DNA of 14,581 nt from Planctomycetota bacterium. Lineage in GTDB: Bacteria; Planctomycetota; Phycisphaerae; FEN-1346; JAACEH01. Below, one piece after another: positions 1 through 6,425 of this stretch (positions within the stretch are counted from its first letter, which is position 1; each line of letters opens with the position of its first letter). Both the position numbers and the translations under genes were made by a program. A model generated the notes under the pieces. That model ran no database searches, was not told where the DNA came from, and worked only from the letters and a program-made list of their open reading frames with translations. The DNA lies in NCBI GenBank assembly GCA_016935955.1, contig JAFGPY010000437.1, positions 1 through 14,581 of the forward strand, written 5' to 3'.

Positions 1-1314
1 ACGCCGGCCTACGAGTGGTCGCGCAAGCCGCCGAAGAACATCAAGCCGCGCGACAACGTCTACATCACCCTGTGCTCGATCGAGTGCGACTTCGCCCATC
101 CGCTGGCCACGGCCCAGAATGAGGTCAACACGGAGTTCCGTCAGGACATCGAGGGCTGGAGCAAGATCGCCTCGCGATTCTACGTCTGGGACTACGTCAC
201 CAACTACCGCCATCACCTGATGCCGTTCCCGAACCTCGAGTCGATCGTGCCGAACATCAAGTTCCTGGCCGACAACAAGGCCCGCGGCGTGTTCGAGCAG
301 GGGGCGCACAAGGCTCGCGGCTCGGAGTTCGTCGGCCTGCGAATGTGGGTGCTGGCCAAGGGGCTCTGGAATCCCGATGCCGACGGCAAGGCCCTGGTCC
401 GCGAGTTCTGCGACGGTTACTACGGGGCGGCAAGTCCGGCTATCCAGAAGTACATTGACGTGATCCACAAGCCGGCTCGCGAGCAGGATTTCGTCATGCG
501 GATCTACCGTCTGCTCGACGGCCCGTACATCAAGCCCGAGGTCATGGCCGACGCCGAGGCGGCGCTGCGCGAGGCCGAAGAGGCCGCCAAGGACAATGCC
601 GACCTCCAGCGGCGCGTCCGTCACGCCCACATGCCCGTCTGGTACGTGCTGGCGAAGCGCGGCCCGACCAGCCCCACATGGAAGGCCGTCGAGGCCAAGG
701 TCGGCAAGCTGGACATCAAGGCGATGGCCGCCGGATTCGCCAAGGTAGCCGAGGAATACAACATCGGCTCCGTGGCCGATGGCGAGGTGCTGAAGCCGTG
801 GCTCGAGTGGTTGCAGGCCTACGCGAACCAGGTGGCCGAGAAGGGCGCGCCGCTGCCGCCCGAACTGGCCGGCAAGGATCCGGCCGGCTACCGCCTCATC
901 CAGGGCTGCCAGTTTGACGGCCGCGGGCGATGGTATGCCCAGGCCGAGGGAGCCAGCGACGGCTGGGGACTGCGGCAGCCAAGCGTGGGGTGGACGGCCA
1001 CGTGCGGGCTGGCCGATCCCGACCACTACGAGGCCGGCAAGAAGTACAAGCTATTCGTCCGCGCCAAGTGCAAGATGAAGCCGAACGCCGAAGGGCGCGC
1101 CTGGAACTGTGGCGTGTGGCGGGCGAAGGACGGCAAGGCGCCCGCCGGCGCCAAGGTGGATGCCCAGACGATGAGCGACGGTGGCTGGCACGTCATCGAA
1201 CTCGGACCGTTCGAGCCGGTCGACGGCGACATCTTCTATTTCGCCAACGACCCGAAGACGTCCGAGGAAGTCATCATTGACTGCATGTGGATGGAGGAAG
1301 TGTCCGGGAACTGA
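1..1314 (+). CDS. DUF4838 domain-containing protein, 5' truncated by the window edge
   Basis: The frame is open from base 1 to the TGA at 1312-1314 (437 residues visible), so the true start lies upstream; the internal ATG at 220 is not the start. Visible residues 9-72 carry the hallmark of DUF4838: KPPKNIKPRDNV, then LCSIECDFAHPL, then a WDYVTNYRHHLMPFPN stretch. This family occurs in bacterial carbohydrate-active proteins with glycosidase-like TIM barrels and is common in Planctomycetota and Bacteroidota; its precise substrate is not established. A helical region (about 145-290) follows. Residues about 300-437 form a Trp/Gly-rich, beta-type module (FDGRGRWYAQ, GRAWNCGVW, DGGWHVIELGPF) that resembles a carbohydrate-binding jelly roll; that reading is an inference. 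A strong hairpin follows the stop, so the gene probably ends its transcript. Family call is firm; enzymatic role is not. Confidence 0.85.
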   Translation, partial: TPAYEWSRKPPKNIKPRDNVYITLCSIECDFAHPLATAQNEVNTEFRQDIEGWSKIASRFYVWDYVTNYRHHLMPFPNLESIVPNIKFLADNKARGVFEQGAHKARGSEFVGLRMWVLAKGLWNPDADGKALVREFCDGYYGAASPAIQKYIDVIHKPAREQDFVMRIYRLLDGPYIKPEVMADAEAALREAEEAAKDNADLQRRVRHAHMPVWYVLAKRGPTSPTWKAVEAKVGKLDIKAMAAGFAKVAEEYNIGSVADGEVLKPWLEWLQAYANQVAEKGAPLPPELAGKDPAGYRLIQGCQFDGRGRWYAQAEGASDGWGLRQPSVGWTATCGLADPDHYEAGKKYKLFVRAKCKMKPNAEGRAWNCGVWRAKDGKAPAGAKVDAQTMSDGGWHVIELGPFEPVDGDIFYFANDPKTSEEVIIDCMWMEEVSGN

Positions 1315-1351
1315 CAACGCACCGGACTCTTAGGCTGTACAAGAATGCTTA

Positions 1352-1390
1352 CGGCGCGGCGGCCCGACGGTCGCCGCGCCGGTTTCTATC
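1352..1390 (+). terminator. Hairpin terminator after the DUF4838 gene
   Basis: CGGCGCGGCG (1352-1361) pairs perfectly with CGCCGCGCCG (1372-1381). The stem extends by a G-T wobble and two C-G pairs to a CGAC tetraloop at 1365-1368, giving about 13 pairs. The tail GTTTCTATC is only partly T-rich, so this is a strong hairpin with a weak U tract. It lies 37 bp after the DUF4838 stop and 45 bp before the next start, so it would separate the two transcripts. Confidence 0.65.
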
Positions 1391-1426
1391 ATCGCGCGGA
1401 CGGAACCGGCCGGGAGGGAAATCCAG

Positions 1427-1846
1427 ATGGCCAAGACGACCAAGTGTGTTGCCGTCATTCAGTGCGCCGTGGCCCACGAGCGGTGTCCTGGGACGCAGTG
1501 CGCGGCGGCCTTCGCCGAACGTAAGGATTGCTTCGCCGAGTACGGCGACGAGGTGGTCTACTACGTGCCGTTCACTTGCGGCGGATGTCCCGGTCGGCGG
1601 ATCTCACGACTCGTCGAGAACGTTCGCAGGGTCATGGCCAAGAGAGGCGTCGAGAAGGACGAGATCGTCGTTCACCTGGCCTCCTGCGTGGTGACCGACA
1701 ACGGCCACTACCCGCCGTGCCCGCATGTGGACGACATGCGGTTGATCCTCTCGCGAAAGGGATTCCGCACTGTTGATGGCAGCCGCATCAGTCCTCAGGC
1801 CGAACAGCGTCGCCAAGACGGCAAGTACCGCAAACGGGGAGAGTGA
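1427..1846 (+). CDS. CGGC domain-containing protein (putative metal-binding)
   Basis: A 139-residue cytosolic protein with no signal peptide or membrane segment. It matches the CGGC family along its length: an N-terminal strand with KCVAVIQC, a CPGTQC pair (C20, C25), the signature TCGGCPGRRI (C51, C54), VHLASCVV (C87) and YPPCPHVDDM (C98, H100). Nine cysteines and several conserved histidines in 139 residues suggest metal binding, as proposed for the family, but no biochemical role is known. The ATG at 1427 has a GGGAGGG ribosome site at 1412-1418. The basic C-terminal tail (about 121-139) is beyond the family core. The stop overlaps the region where the next gene starts, which suggests translational coupling and a joint role with the deacetylase-like protein. 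Confidence 0.85.
   Translation: MAKTTKCVAVIQCAVAHERCPGTQCAAAFAERKDCFAEYGDEVVYYVPFTCGGCPGRRISRLVENVRRVMAKRGVEKDEIVVHLASCVVTDNGHYPPCPHVDDMRLILSRKGFRTVDGSRISPQAEQRRQDGKYRKRGE
1836..1843 (+). promoter_or_regulatory. Ribosome binding site deciding the start at 1849
   Basis: GGGGAGAG lies inside the last codons of the CGGC gene. It is well placed for the ATG at 1849 (GGAG at 1838-1841, 7-nt spacing). An in-frame GTG at 1843 overlaps the upstream stop as GTGA, but the same purine run would then be far too close. The ATG is therefore preferred. Confidence 0.6.
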
Positions 1847-1848
1847 CC

Positions 1849-2856
1849 ATGGAAGGCAAACGCATTCCGATTTCGTTCATCGTTGACGATCCGCCGGTCA
1901 GCACGACCTATTGGCTTCGCCGCCAGCCCGAGGAGATGGGCATCGCCACGGAGCCGCGCGGCTCGTTCGGCAAGTTCGTCGCCGACTGGCGCCGGCAGGA
2001 ACCGTCCAAGATCATCCCGAACGCTTTCTGGCGAAAGTTCATCGACTGGGCCCGAGCCGGCGGCGTGCGCGGCAAGTTCACCCTGTTGCCGTGTCCGGCC
2101 GGGCTGGGTTTCATCGACAAGAAGGTTGAGGGTTACACGGCCGACGAGCTTTCGGAACTCGTCGGCATGGTCCGCGAGGAGTACACGAAACAGTTCACCA
2201 TCACGCCCGAGATTCTGACGCACACCATGGCCTGGGACTTGGTCCGCGGCAAGCTTCTGCCCGAGACCGAGCACGAGTGGATGTCGCACCAGGACGAGGC
2301 CACCTTGACCGCCTACATGGCTGCAGCCCTGGACGTGCTCAAACGCGTCGGCATCGAGGCTTCGGGCATCACGCAGCCGTGCAACTTCCGCGGCGATGAG
2401 GACATGTACGCCCGGGCCGTGCTGGCGGCCGAAAAGAAGGTCAACGGCATCACGCGGACGTTCTACTTCCTGCACGCCGACGGCGAGTCGCCGGCCGTCG
2501 CGTCCTCGTTGCGGCTGGCCAATCTGGCGGCCGACGAGTACGTGGTCAGCATGGTCAGCGCCGTGCGGCCCGACGAGCCGTTCTGGCAATCGCTCTACGG
2601 CGAAGGGGACGTCGAGGAAATGGCCGACTACTTCATCACGGCCGACGGTCGCAGCGGACGGTTCATCGATCTGCTGGCCACCGACAGCGCCCTGGTCTTC
2701 CACGGCCACTCGCAGACGCTCTTCTCGAACGGAACGGAGAAAGGCTTCCAGTCGCTGCAACTGGTGGTCTCGCGCGTCGAGGAGCATCTCGGCGACCGCG
2801 TCGAGTGGATGACCGCGCAGGAGTTCTGCGAACACGTCATCGCGACTTCGGCCTGA
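1849..2856 (+). CDS. Polysaccharide-deacetylase-like (NodB-fold superfamily) protein
   Basis: A 335-residue protein without a signal peptide. It opens with a strand ending in an acidic pair (ISFIVDDPP, D13 and D14), as in the glycoside hydrolase/deacetylase superfamily, where such Asp residues hold a metal or act as base. Possible further ligands are H125 in THTMAWD, H142 and H147, and the late strand FHGHSQ (H285, H287). A final helix and strand (VEWMTAQEF) is also typical of the (beta/alpha) barrel of polysaccharide deacetylases. No classical NodB HxxxH motif is clear, so catalytic activity and substrate are uncertain; a DUF2334-like or other divergent deacetylase is possible. The gene is coupled to the CGGC gene (2 bp apart). 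An alternative GTG start at 1843 would add two residues. Confidence 0.5.
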   Translation: MEGKRIPISFIVDDPPVSTTYWLRRQPEEMGIATEPRGSFGKFVADWRRQEPSKIIPNAFWRKFIDWARAGGVRGKFTLLPCPAGLGFIDKKVEGYTADELSELVGMVREEYTKQFTITPEILTHTMAWDLVRGKLLPETEHEWMSHQDEATLTAYMAAALDVLKRVGIEASGITQPCNFRGDEDMYARAVLAAEKKVNGITRTFYFLHADGESPAVASSLRLANLAADEYVVSMVSAVRPDEPFWQSLYGEGDVEEMADYFITADGRSGRFIDLLATDSALVFHGHSQTLFSNGTEKGFQSLQLVVSRVEEHLGDRVEWMTAQEFCEHVIATSA

Positions 2857-2949
2857 CGCCGTGCCTGTTGTAGCCCGGCCGCCCTCCGTTGGGAGCGCGG
2901 GGTGGCTCTCAAGCCGTCTGAAGAGCATGGTGGTGAGCCTGCTGTGAAA
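2857..2949 (+). other. Intergenic spacer with repeat-like inverted segments
   Basis: This 93-bp gap holds short inverted segments, for example CTCC and GGAG around 2886-2895, and GCTCT/AGAGC flanking CAAGCCGTCTGA around 2905-2926. Its composition resembles the dispersed palindromic spacers found in planctomycete genomes, but a second copy is not present in this window, so repeat status is unproven. GGGAG at 2891-2895 could also serve a GTG start at 2902 for the next gene. Confidence 0.25.
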
Positions 2950-3459
2950 ATGACAGAGAAGAACATCGTGCTGATCGGCATGGCCGGAGTCGGCAAGAGC
3001 ACGGTTGGCGTTCTGCTGGCCAAGGCCACGGCGCGGCCGTTTGTCGACACCGACGTGATGATCCAGTCGGCCGAGGGCCGCACGCTTCAGGAGATCATCA
3101 ACACCGAAGGCCTGGCCGCCTTCGCGCGGACCGAGGAGCGACACATCCTGGCCATGGACCTTCGCGGCCACGTCATCGCCACAGGCGGCAGTGTGGTCTA
3201 CAGTGAGGCGGCCATGCGACACCTGAAGGCCTCGGGCGTCGCGGTTCACCTCGACCTCGATTTCGCCCACATCGAACGGCGCGTGGCCGACCTCTACACG
3301 CGCGGCCTGGTCATGCAGCCGGGGCAGACGCTTCGCGACGTCTACCGCATCCGCGAACCCCTCTACCGCCAATGGGCCGACCTGACCGTTCACTGCGACG
3401 ACAAGACCCAGGAGCAGGTGGCGGAAGACATCATCCTGCAACTCAAGCTCGAAGATTAA
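2950..3459 (+). CDS. aroK: Shikimate kinase family protein
   Basis: A 169-residue cytosolic P-loop kinase, the usual length for shikimate kinase, which phosphorylates shikimate with ATP in chorismate synthesis. Visible motifs are: Walker A GMAGVGKST (about residues 10-18); the Asp pair FVDTDVMIQ, equivalent to the DxD substrate/Mg site; an Arg in FARTEERH that matches the shikimate-binding Arg; TGGSVV, where the usual GGG reads GGS; the lid Arg in YTRGL; and REPLYRQWAD with its conserved Arg near the adenine site. The altered glycine motif and the divergent lid fit a subfamily annotated as shikimate kinase whose substrate is not certain. No other aromatic pathway gene is nearby. The ATG at 2950 gives the family-typical N-terminus; GTG 2902 (with GGGAG at 2891-2895) would add 16 residues. 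The stop directly abuts the convergent histidine kinase stop. Confidence 0.8.
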   Translation: MTEKNIVLIGMAGVGKSTVGVLLAKATARPFVDTDVMIQSAEGRTLQEIINTEGLAAFARTEERHILAMDLRGHVIATGGSVVYSEAAMRHLKASGVAVHLDLDFAHIERRVADLYTRGLVMQPGQTLRDVYRIREPLYRQWADLTVHCDDKTQEQVAEDIILQLKLED

Positions 3460-5259
3460 TTACTGCTGGTCGGGGGAATCCGGGGCGGATGAACCGTCCC
3501 GGCCGGGCGTTTGCTTGTTGCGGACATCCGTGTCCTGCGAGTCCAGTTGGTCGGTCTCGACGTCCGCGGCTATGACCGTGTCTTCGGCCGTCACCGGTTC
3601 GGGGGCTTTGTCCTCGGACGGGTGCCGCGGCTCGGACTTGCTTTCCACGTGCGTCACGGCCGGGGCGCCCGTTTCGCCCAGGGGCTCGGCCGACGTGACC
3701 ACGGGCATCGTCACGTTGAACGTCGCCCCCTCGCCGGGCCGGCTCTGCACGGCCACGTCGCCGCCCAGCACGTCGACCAGTTCCTTGACGATCGACAGGC
3801 CGAGGCCCGTGCCGCCATATTGCCGCGTGTGCCCCTGGTCGACCTGGCTGAAACGGTCAAAGATGATCTTCTGCTGTTCGGTCGTCAGGCCCGGCCCCGT
3901 GTCGCTGATCTGGAACAGGAGCGTCTCGGCGTCGATCGGCCGCACGGTCAGCCGCACCGTGCCCTGTTGTGTGAACTTGACGGCGTTGGAGAGCAGGTTG
4001 TAGAGAATCTGCTGCAGCTTGTTGGCGTCGGTGGTCATGATCGGGCACTCGGCCGCCACGTCGAGTTCGAGGACCAGAGGCTTGCTGCCGACCATCGGCC
4101 GCACCATGTTCATCGCCGTCTCGCTGATGTCCAGCGGCGACACGCGGCCGAGCTTGATCTCGATCTTGCCGGCCTCGATCTTGGCCAGGTCCAGCAGATC
4201 GTTGATGATGTCGAGCAACAAGTGACCGGAGTTCTGGATGTTGTTGACGTAGCGCGACAGCTTCGGATCGTCGGCCAGGGTCCGGTTCTCGCCCAGGATG
4301 TCGGCGAACCCGATGATGGCGTTCAGGGGCGTCCTGAGTTCGTGGCTCATCGTCGTCAGGAACTTGCTCTTGACCTGGTTCATCTCGAAGAGCGAGACGT
4401 TGGCCCGGGCAAGTTCTTCGAGCTTGTGATCGAGCGAGACGTTGGCCTGCCGCAACTGCTCGCGCGACGACTCCAGGGCCTGCAGCATGCGGTTGAAGCT
4501 GCGGGCCAGGTTCTCGAACTCGTCGCCCGTGCTGATGTCGGCTCGCACATGCAGGTCGCCGCCGGCCACGCGCTCGGCCACCGCCCGAAGATGCTGCACC
4601 GGCTGGACGATGACCCAGCGGACCAGGGCGTAGAAGGCGATCATGCTCAGGATGGCCGTACCGATGGCCGCCCCGATCAGGATCGAGCGGTTGATGATGA
4701 TCTTCTCACGGGTCTCCTCGATCGGGAACGAGACGATGATGGCTCCCATAAGGTTGCCGGGCTCGAGGTTCTCGCGGCCCAACGAGCGGTGGCACTCCAG
4801 GCATGCGGCCCGGGCGCGAAGCGGTTCGGCATAGCGATAGTAGAAGCCCTCGTCGCGATACTCGCGATCTTCCTCGTACGCCTTCAGCCCCGAGGCGGCG
4901 AACTTCTGCAGCCACCGCTTCTCCTTCTCGTCGCGCGGCTGCAGGTCGGGGCGATTCTGCGGCGCGTCCGGAACGATGATTCGCGGCGGGTCGGCCTTCG
5001 GCTTGACCGGCGCCGGTCCCAGGGCGGCGAACTTCTGCAACGTCTCGGCGGCTTCCTTCGACTGGGCGTGGGACGGCATCTTCAGCCAGGCCGTCATGGC
5101 CATGTGCTGGGCGCTCTCGCGGTCCTGGTCCCGCACCAGCGACTCCATCTGGTACCACGGAAAGAACAGCACCGCGACGATGATCAGCAGGATCATCAGC
5201 CCGAAGATCAATCGGACCTTGCGTTCGAGGGTCGTATGGGACAGTACGCGTCTGGGCAT
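3460..5259 (-). CDS. Membrane sensor histidine kinase with DUF3365-like c-haem domain
   Basis: A 599-residue inner-membrane kinase. Order of parts: membrane segment 1 (about 17-35); periplasmic region (about 36-190) with C153-L-E-C-H157, a CxxCH c-type haem attachment motif in a DUF3365/Tll0287-like context; membrane segment 2 (about 191-215); HAMP (about 215-267); a coiled coil; the HisKA H-box SHELRTP with phospho-acceptor H306; then HATPase_c with N-box NLLSNAVKFT, G1 DTGPGL, F-box FDRFSQVD and G2 GGTGLGLSIV. Residues about 522-599 form an acidic, Pro/Ser-rich tail with no visible domain and no receiver. The haem suggests sensing of redox state or a gas such as O2 or NO; this is inferred. 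No response regulator adjoins it, so the kinase is orphan in this window. The start at 5257-5259 has no clear ribosome site, but a promoter lies just upstream. Confidence 0.92.
   Translation of the reverse strand: MPRRVLSHTTLERKVRLIFGLMILLIIVAVLFFPWYQMESLVRDQDRESAQHMAMTAWLKMPSHAQSKEAAETLQKFAALGPAPVKPKADPPRIIVPDAPQNRPDLQPRDEKEKRWLQKFAASGLKAYEEDREYRDEGFYYRYAEPLRARAACLECHRSLGRENLEPGNLMGAIIVSFPIEETREKIIINRSILIGAAIGTAILSMIAFYALVRWVIVQPVQHLRAVAERVAGGDLHVRADISTGDEFENLARSFNRMLQALESSREQLRQANVSLDHKLEELARANVSLFEMNQVKSKFLTTMSHELRTPLNAIIGFADILGENRTLADDPKLSRYVNNIQNSGHLLLDIINDLLDLAKIEAGKIEIKLGRVSPLDISETAMNMVRPMVGSKPLVLELDVAAECPIMTTDANKLQQILYNLLSNAVKFTQQGTVRLTVRPIDAETLLFQISDTGPGLTTEQQKIIFDRFSQVDQGHTRQYGGTGLGLSIVKELVDVLGGDVAVQSRPGEGATFNVTMPVVTSAEPLGETGAPAVTHVESKSEPRHPSEDKAPEPVTAEDTVIAADVETDQLDSQDTDVRNKQTPGRDGSSAPDSPDQQ
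3480..3502 (+). terminator. Possible hairpin terminator for the shikimate kinase transcript
   Basis: CCGGGGCGG (3480-3488) pairs with CCGTCCCGG (3494-3502) through one G-T wobble around an ATGAA loop. It lies 20 bp past the kinase stop and inside the 3' end of the convergent histidine kinase gene. No direct T run follows; a T-rich stretch starts about 8 nt later. It could equally be a by-product of coding sequence. Confidence 0.3.
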
Positions 5260-5311
5260 AGTCGGCTCGGGACGTCAGAGATACGCGGGCCGCAACGGCA
5301 GGCCAGGGGGT

Positions 5312-5340
5312 ATTATCGCCGATTCGCGCCGTTGCATCAA
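5312..5340 (-). promoter_or_regulatory. Sigma-70-type promoter for the histidine kinase
   Basis: On the - strand a -35 TTGATG (5335-5340) and a -10 GATAAT (5312-5317) are separated by exactly 17 bp. They match the housekeeping consensus at 4 of 6 and 5 of 6 positions. The -10 ends 52 bp before the kinase start. The -35 overlaps the fpg stop codon (5337-5339), so the kinase probably has its own promoter in addition to any read-through from fpg. Confidence 0.55.
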
Positions 5341-6230
5341 GCGCCGCGTTTGCGACGCCTGCGTTTCTTGTCCGGCCGCACCTGGCACGCCGGGCAACAC
5401 GTCGTGCCGCGACCGGCCACGATCAGACGCTGCAATGTGCGGCCGCAGGTCGTGCACGGCTGCCCACTGCGGCCATAGACCCTGAATCGGTCCTGGTACC
5501 CGCCGCGCCGTCCGTCGGGACGCACGAAATCCGAGATCGTCGATCCCTGCCGGCGAATAGCCGCCCGCAGAATCCGCCGCATGTGCTGCCACAGGGCATC
5601 GACTCTCGCCGACGGCACGTCGCACGACGGCGTCTCGGGATGAATCCTGGCGGCAAAGAGCGACTCGTCGCAATAGATGTTGCCGAGACCCGCCAAGCGG
5701 TGCTGGTCGAGCAGCAAGGCCTTGATCCCTCCGCGGCTGCCGCCCAAGAGGTCCGCGAACTCTCGCTTCGAAATCTCCAGCGGCTCGGGCCCCAACTGCG
5801 ACAGCGGAGGCAAACCGTCGGCCAGATCGTGCGGCAGCACATACCAGCCGCCGAACTTCCGTACGTCGCGGAACCGCAGCAGCCGCCCGTCGTCGAGTCG
5901 CAGGTCGATGTGGTCGTGCCCGTCGCGCGGCGGGTCACCGTCCAGCACCATCAGCCGCCCGGTCATCCGCAGGTGAACCAGCAGCGTGGCGGCGCCGGCC
6001 GGTGGGGCCCCAAGCCCGCTGTTCAGTGGCTCGTCGAAGACCAGGTCGCAGCGGATGAACTTGCCCCTGCGCCGCACGCCTGCAAAGCGGGCCCCGACCA
6101 GGGCGGCAAGGGGAATCGCCTGGCAGCGAACGATCCGCGGCGTGTGAACGGCGAGGCCCGCGACCTGCCGCCCCAGCAGGTGCGGCGCGAGCTGGCGGAC
6201 GACGGTTTCGACCTCGGGAAGCTCAGGCAT
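5337..6230 (-). CDS. mutM: Formamidopyrimidine-DNA glycosylase (Fpg/MutM)
   Basis: A 297-residue base-excision repair enzyme that removes 8-oxoguanine and ring-opened purines and nicks the abasic site. The start at 6228-6230 gives the invariant MPELPEVE, where Pro2 becomes the N-terminal Schiff-base nucleophile and Glu3 is catalytic; the frame is open 61 codons further upstream, but that would bury Pro2. Other signs are K57 in RRGKFI, the LLVHLRMTGRL strand, the helix-two-turn-helix GLGNIYCDESLF with N184, and a C-terminal zinc finger C259-x2-C262-x16-C279-x2-C282 with catalytic-type R274 in GRGTT. It is somewhat longer than the usual 270 or so residues because of a Gly/Ala/Pro insertion near 71-82 and a strongly basic tail (DKKRRRRKRGA). 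It is divergent from the ECF sigma gene. The histidine kinase lies 77 bp downstream on the same strand. Confidence 0.96.
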   Translation of the reverse strand: MPELPEVETVVRQLAPHLLGRQVAGLAVHTPRIVRCQAIPLAALVGARFAGVRRRGKFIRCDLVFDEPLNSGLGAPPAGAATLLVHLRMTGRLMVLDGDPPRDGHDHIDLRLDDGRLLRFRDVRKFGGWYVLPHDLADGLPPLSQLGPEPLEISKREFADLLGGSRGGIKALLLDQHRLAGLGNIYCDESLFAARIHPETPSCDVPSARVDALWQHMRRILRAAIRRQGSTISDFVRPDGRRGGYQDRFRVYGRSGQPCTTCGRTLQRLIVAGRGTTCCPACQVRPDKKRRRRKRGA

Positions 6231-6321
6231 AGGGGTTTGCGGCCCTTTCAGGGCACTCGGGCGCGAAAAAAGGCGTTGGCCCGGCAAAAAATGGTCGCTC
6301 AGGGCTTGCCTTCCGATGTAT

Positions 6322-6327
6322 ATTATA
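6322..6327 (-). promoter_or_regulatory. Possible -10 element for fpg
   Basis: A perfect TATAAT reads on the - strand, 91 bp ahead of the fpg start. No acceptable TTGACA-like -35 is found at 16-18 bp; TTGCGC at 6350-6355 is too far (22 bp). It may be an activator-dependent promoter or a chance AT-rich site. Confidence 0.35.
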
Positions 6328-6353
6328 GGTGGAGCGAGGTGGAAAAGGCGCGC

Positions 6354-6376
6354 AAGTTCGCTTTTTATACGAACTT
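6354..6376. promoter_or_regulatory. Perfect inverted repeat in the fpg/sigma divergent region
   Basis: AAGTTCG (6354-6360) and CGAACTT (6370-6376) are perfect complements around a 9-bp AT-rich centre (CTTTTTATA). Each arm contains GAACTT on its own strand: the right arm is the -35 of the candidate ECF promoter for the sigma gene, the left arm points towards fpg. It may be an operator, or a pair of back-to-back -35 elements. Confidence 0.45.
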
Positions 6377-6397
6377 TGGCGATTTTGCCGCGTCTGT
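6371..6397 (+). promoter_or_regulatory. Candidate ECF-type promoter for the sigma operon
   Basis: GAACTT (6371-6376), a 16-bp spacer, then TCTGT (6393-6397), preceded by CG so that it also reads CGTCTG. This closely resembles the well-known GAACTT-N16-TCTGA pattern of sigma-E-like ECF factors. It ends about 28 bp before the sigma start, so the transcript would have a short leader. Typical of ECF autoregulation; recognition by this particular sigma factor is inferred. Confidence 0.5.
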
Positions 6398-6425
6398 AAG
6401 TGTGCAGGTACAAGGTTGGCTGATT

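Noticed and set aside
1795..3441. 548-codon open frame on the - strand
   Set aside because: It is antisense to two well-supported genes and spans their intergenic gap; no recognisable domain.
3511..5478. 655-codon open frame on the + strand
   Set aside because: It is antisense to the histidine kinase, which has every kinase motif. The translation is a repetitive Arg/Asp/Leu/Val shadow.
6231..6413. 61-residue N-terminal extension of Fpg
   Set aside because: Fpg needs Pro2 at its mature N-terminus, and MPELPEVE at 6230 is the invariant start.
5583..6425. Long N-terminal extension of the sigma factor frame
   Set aside because: It is antisense to fpg and would produce a low-complexity leader; the ECF-like promoter at 6371-6397 lies downstream of it.
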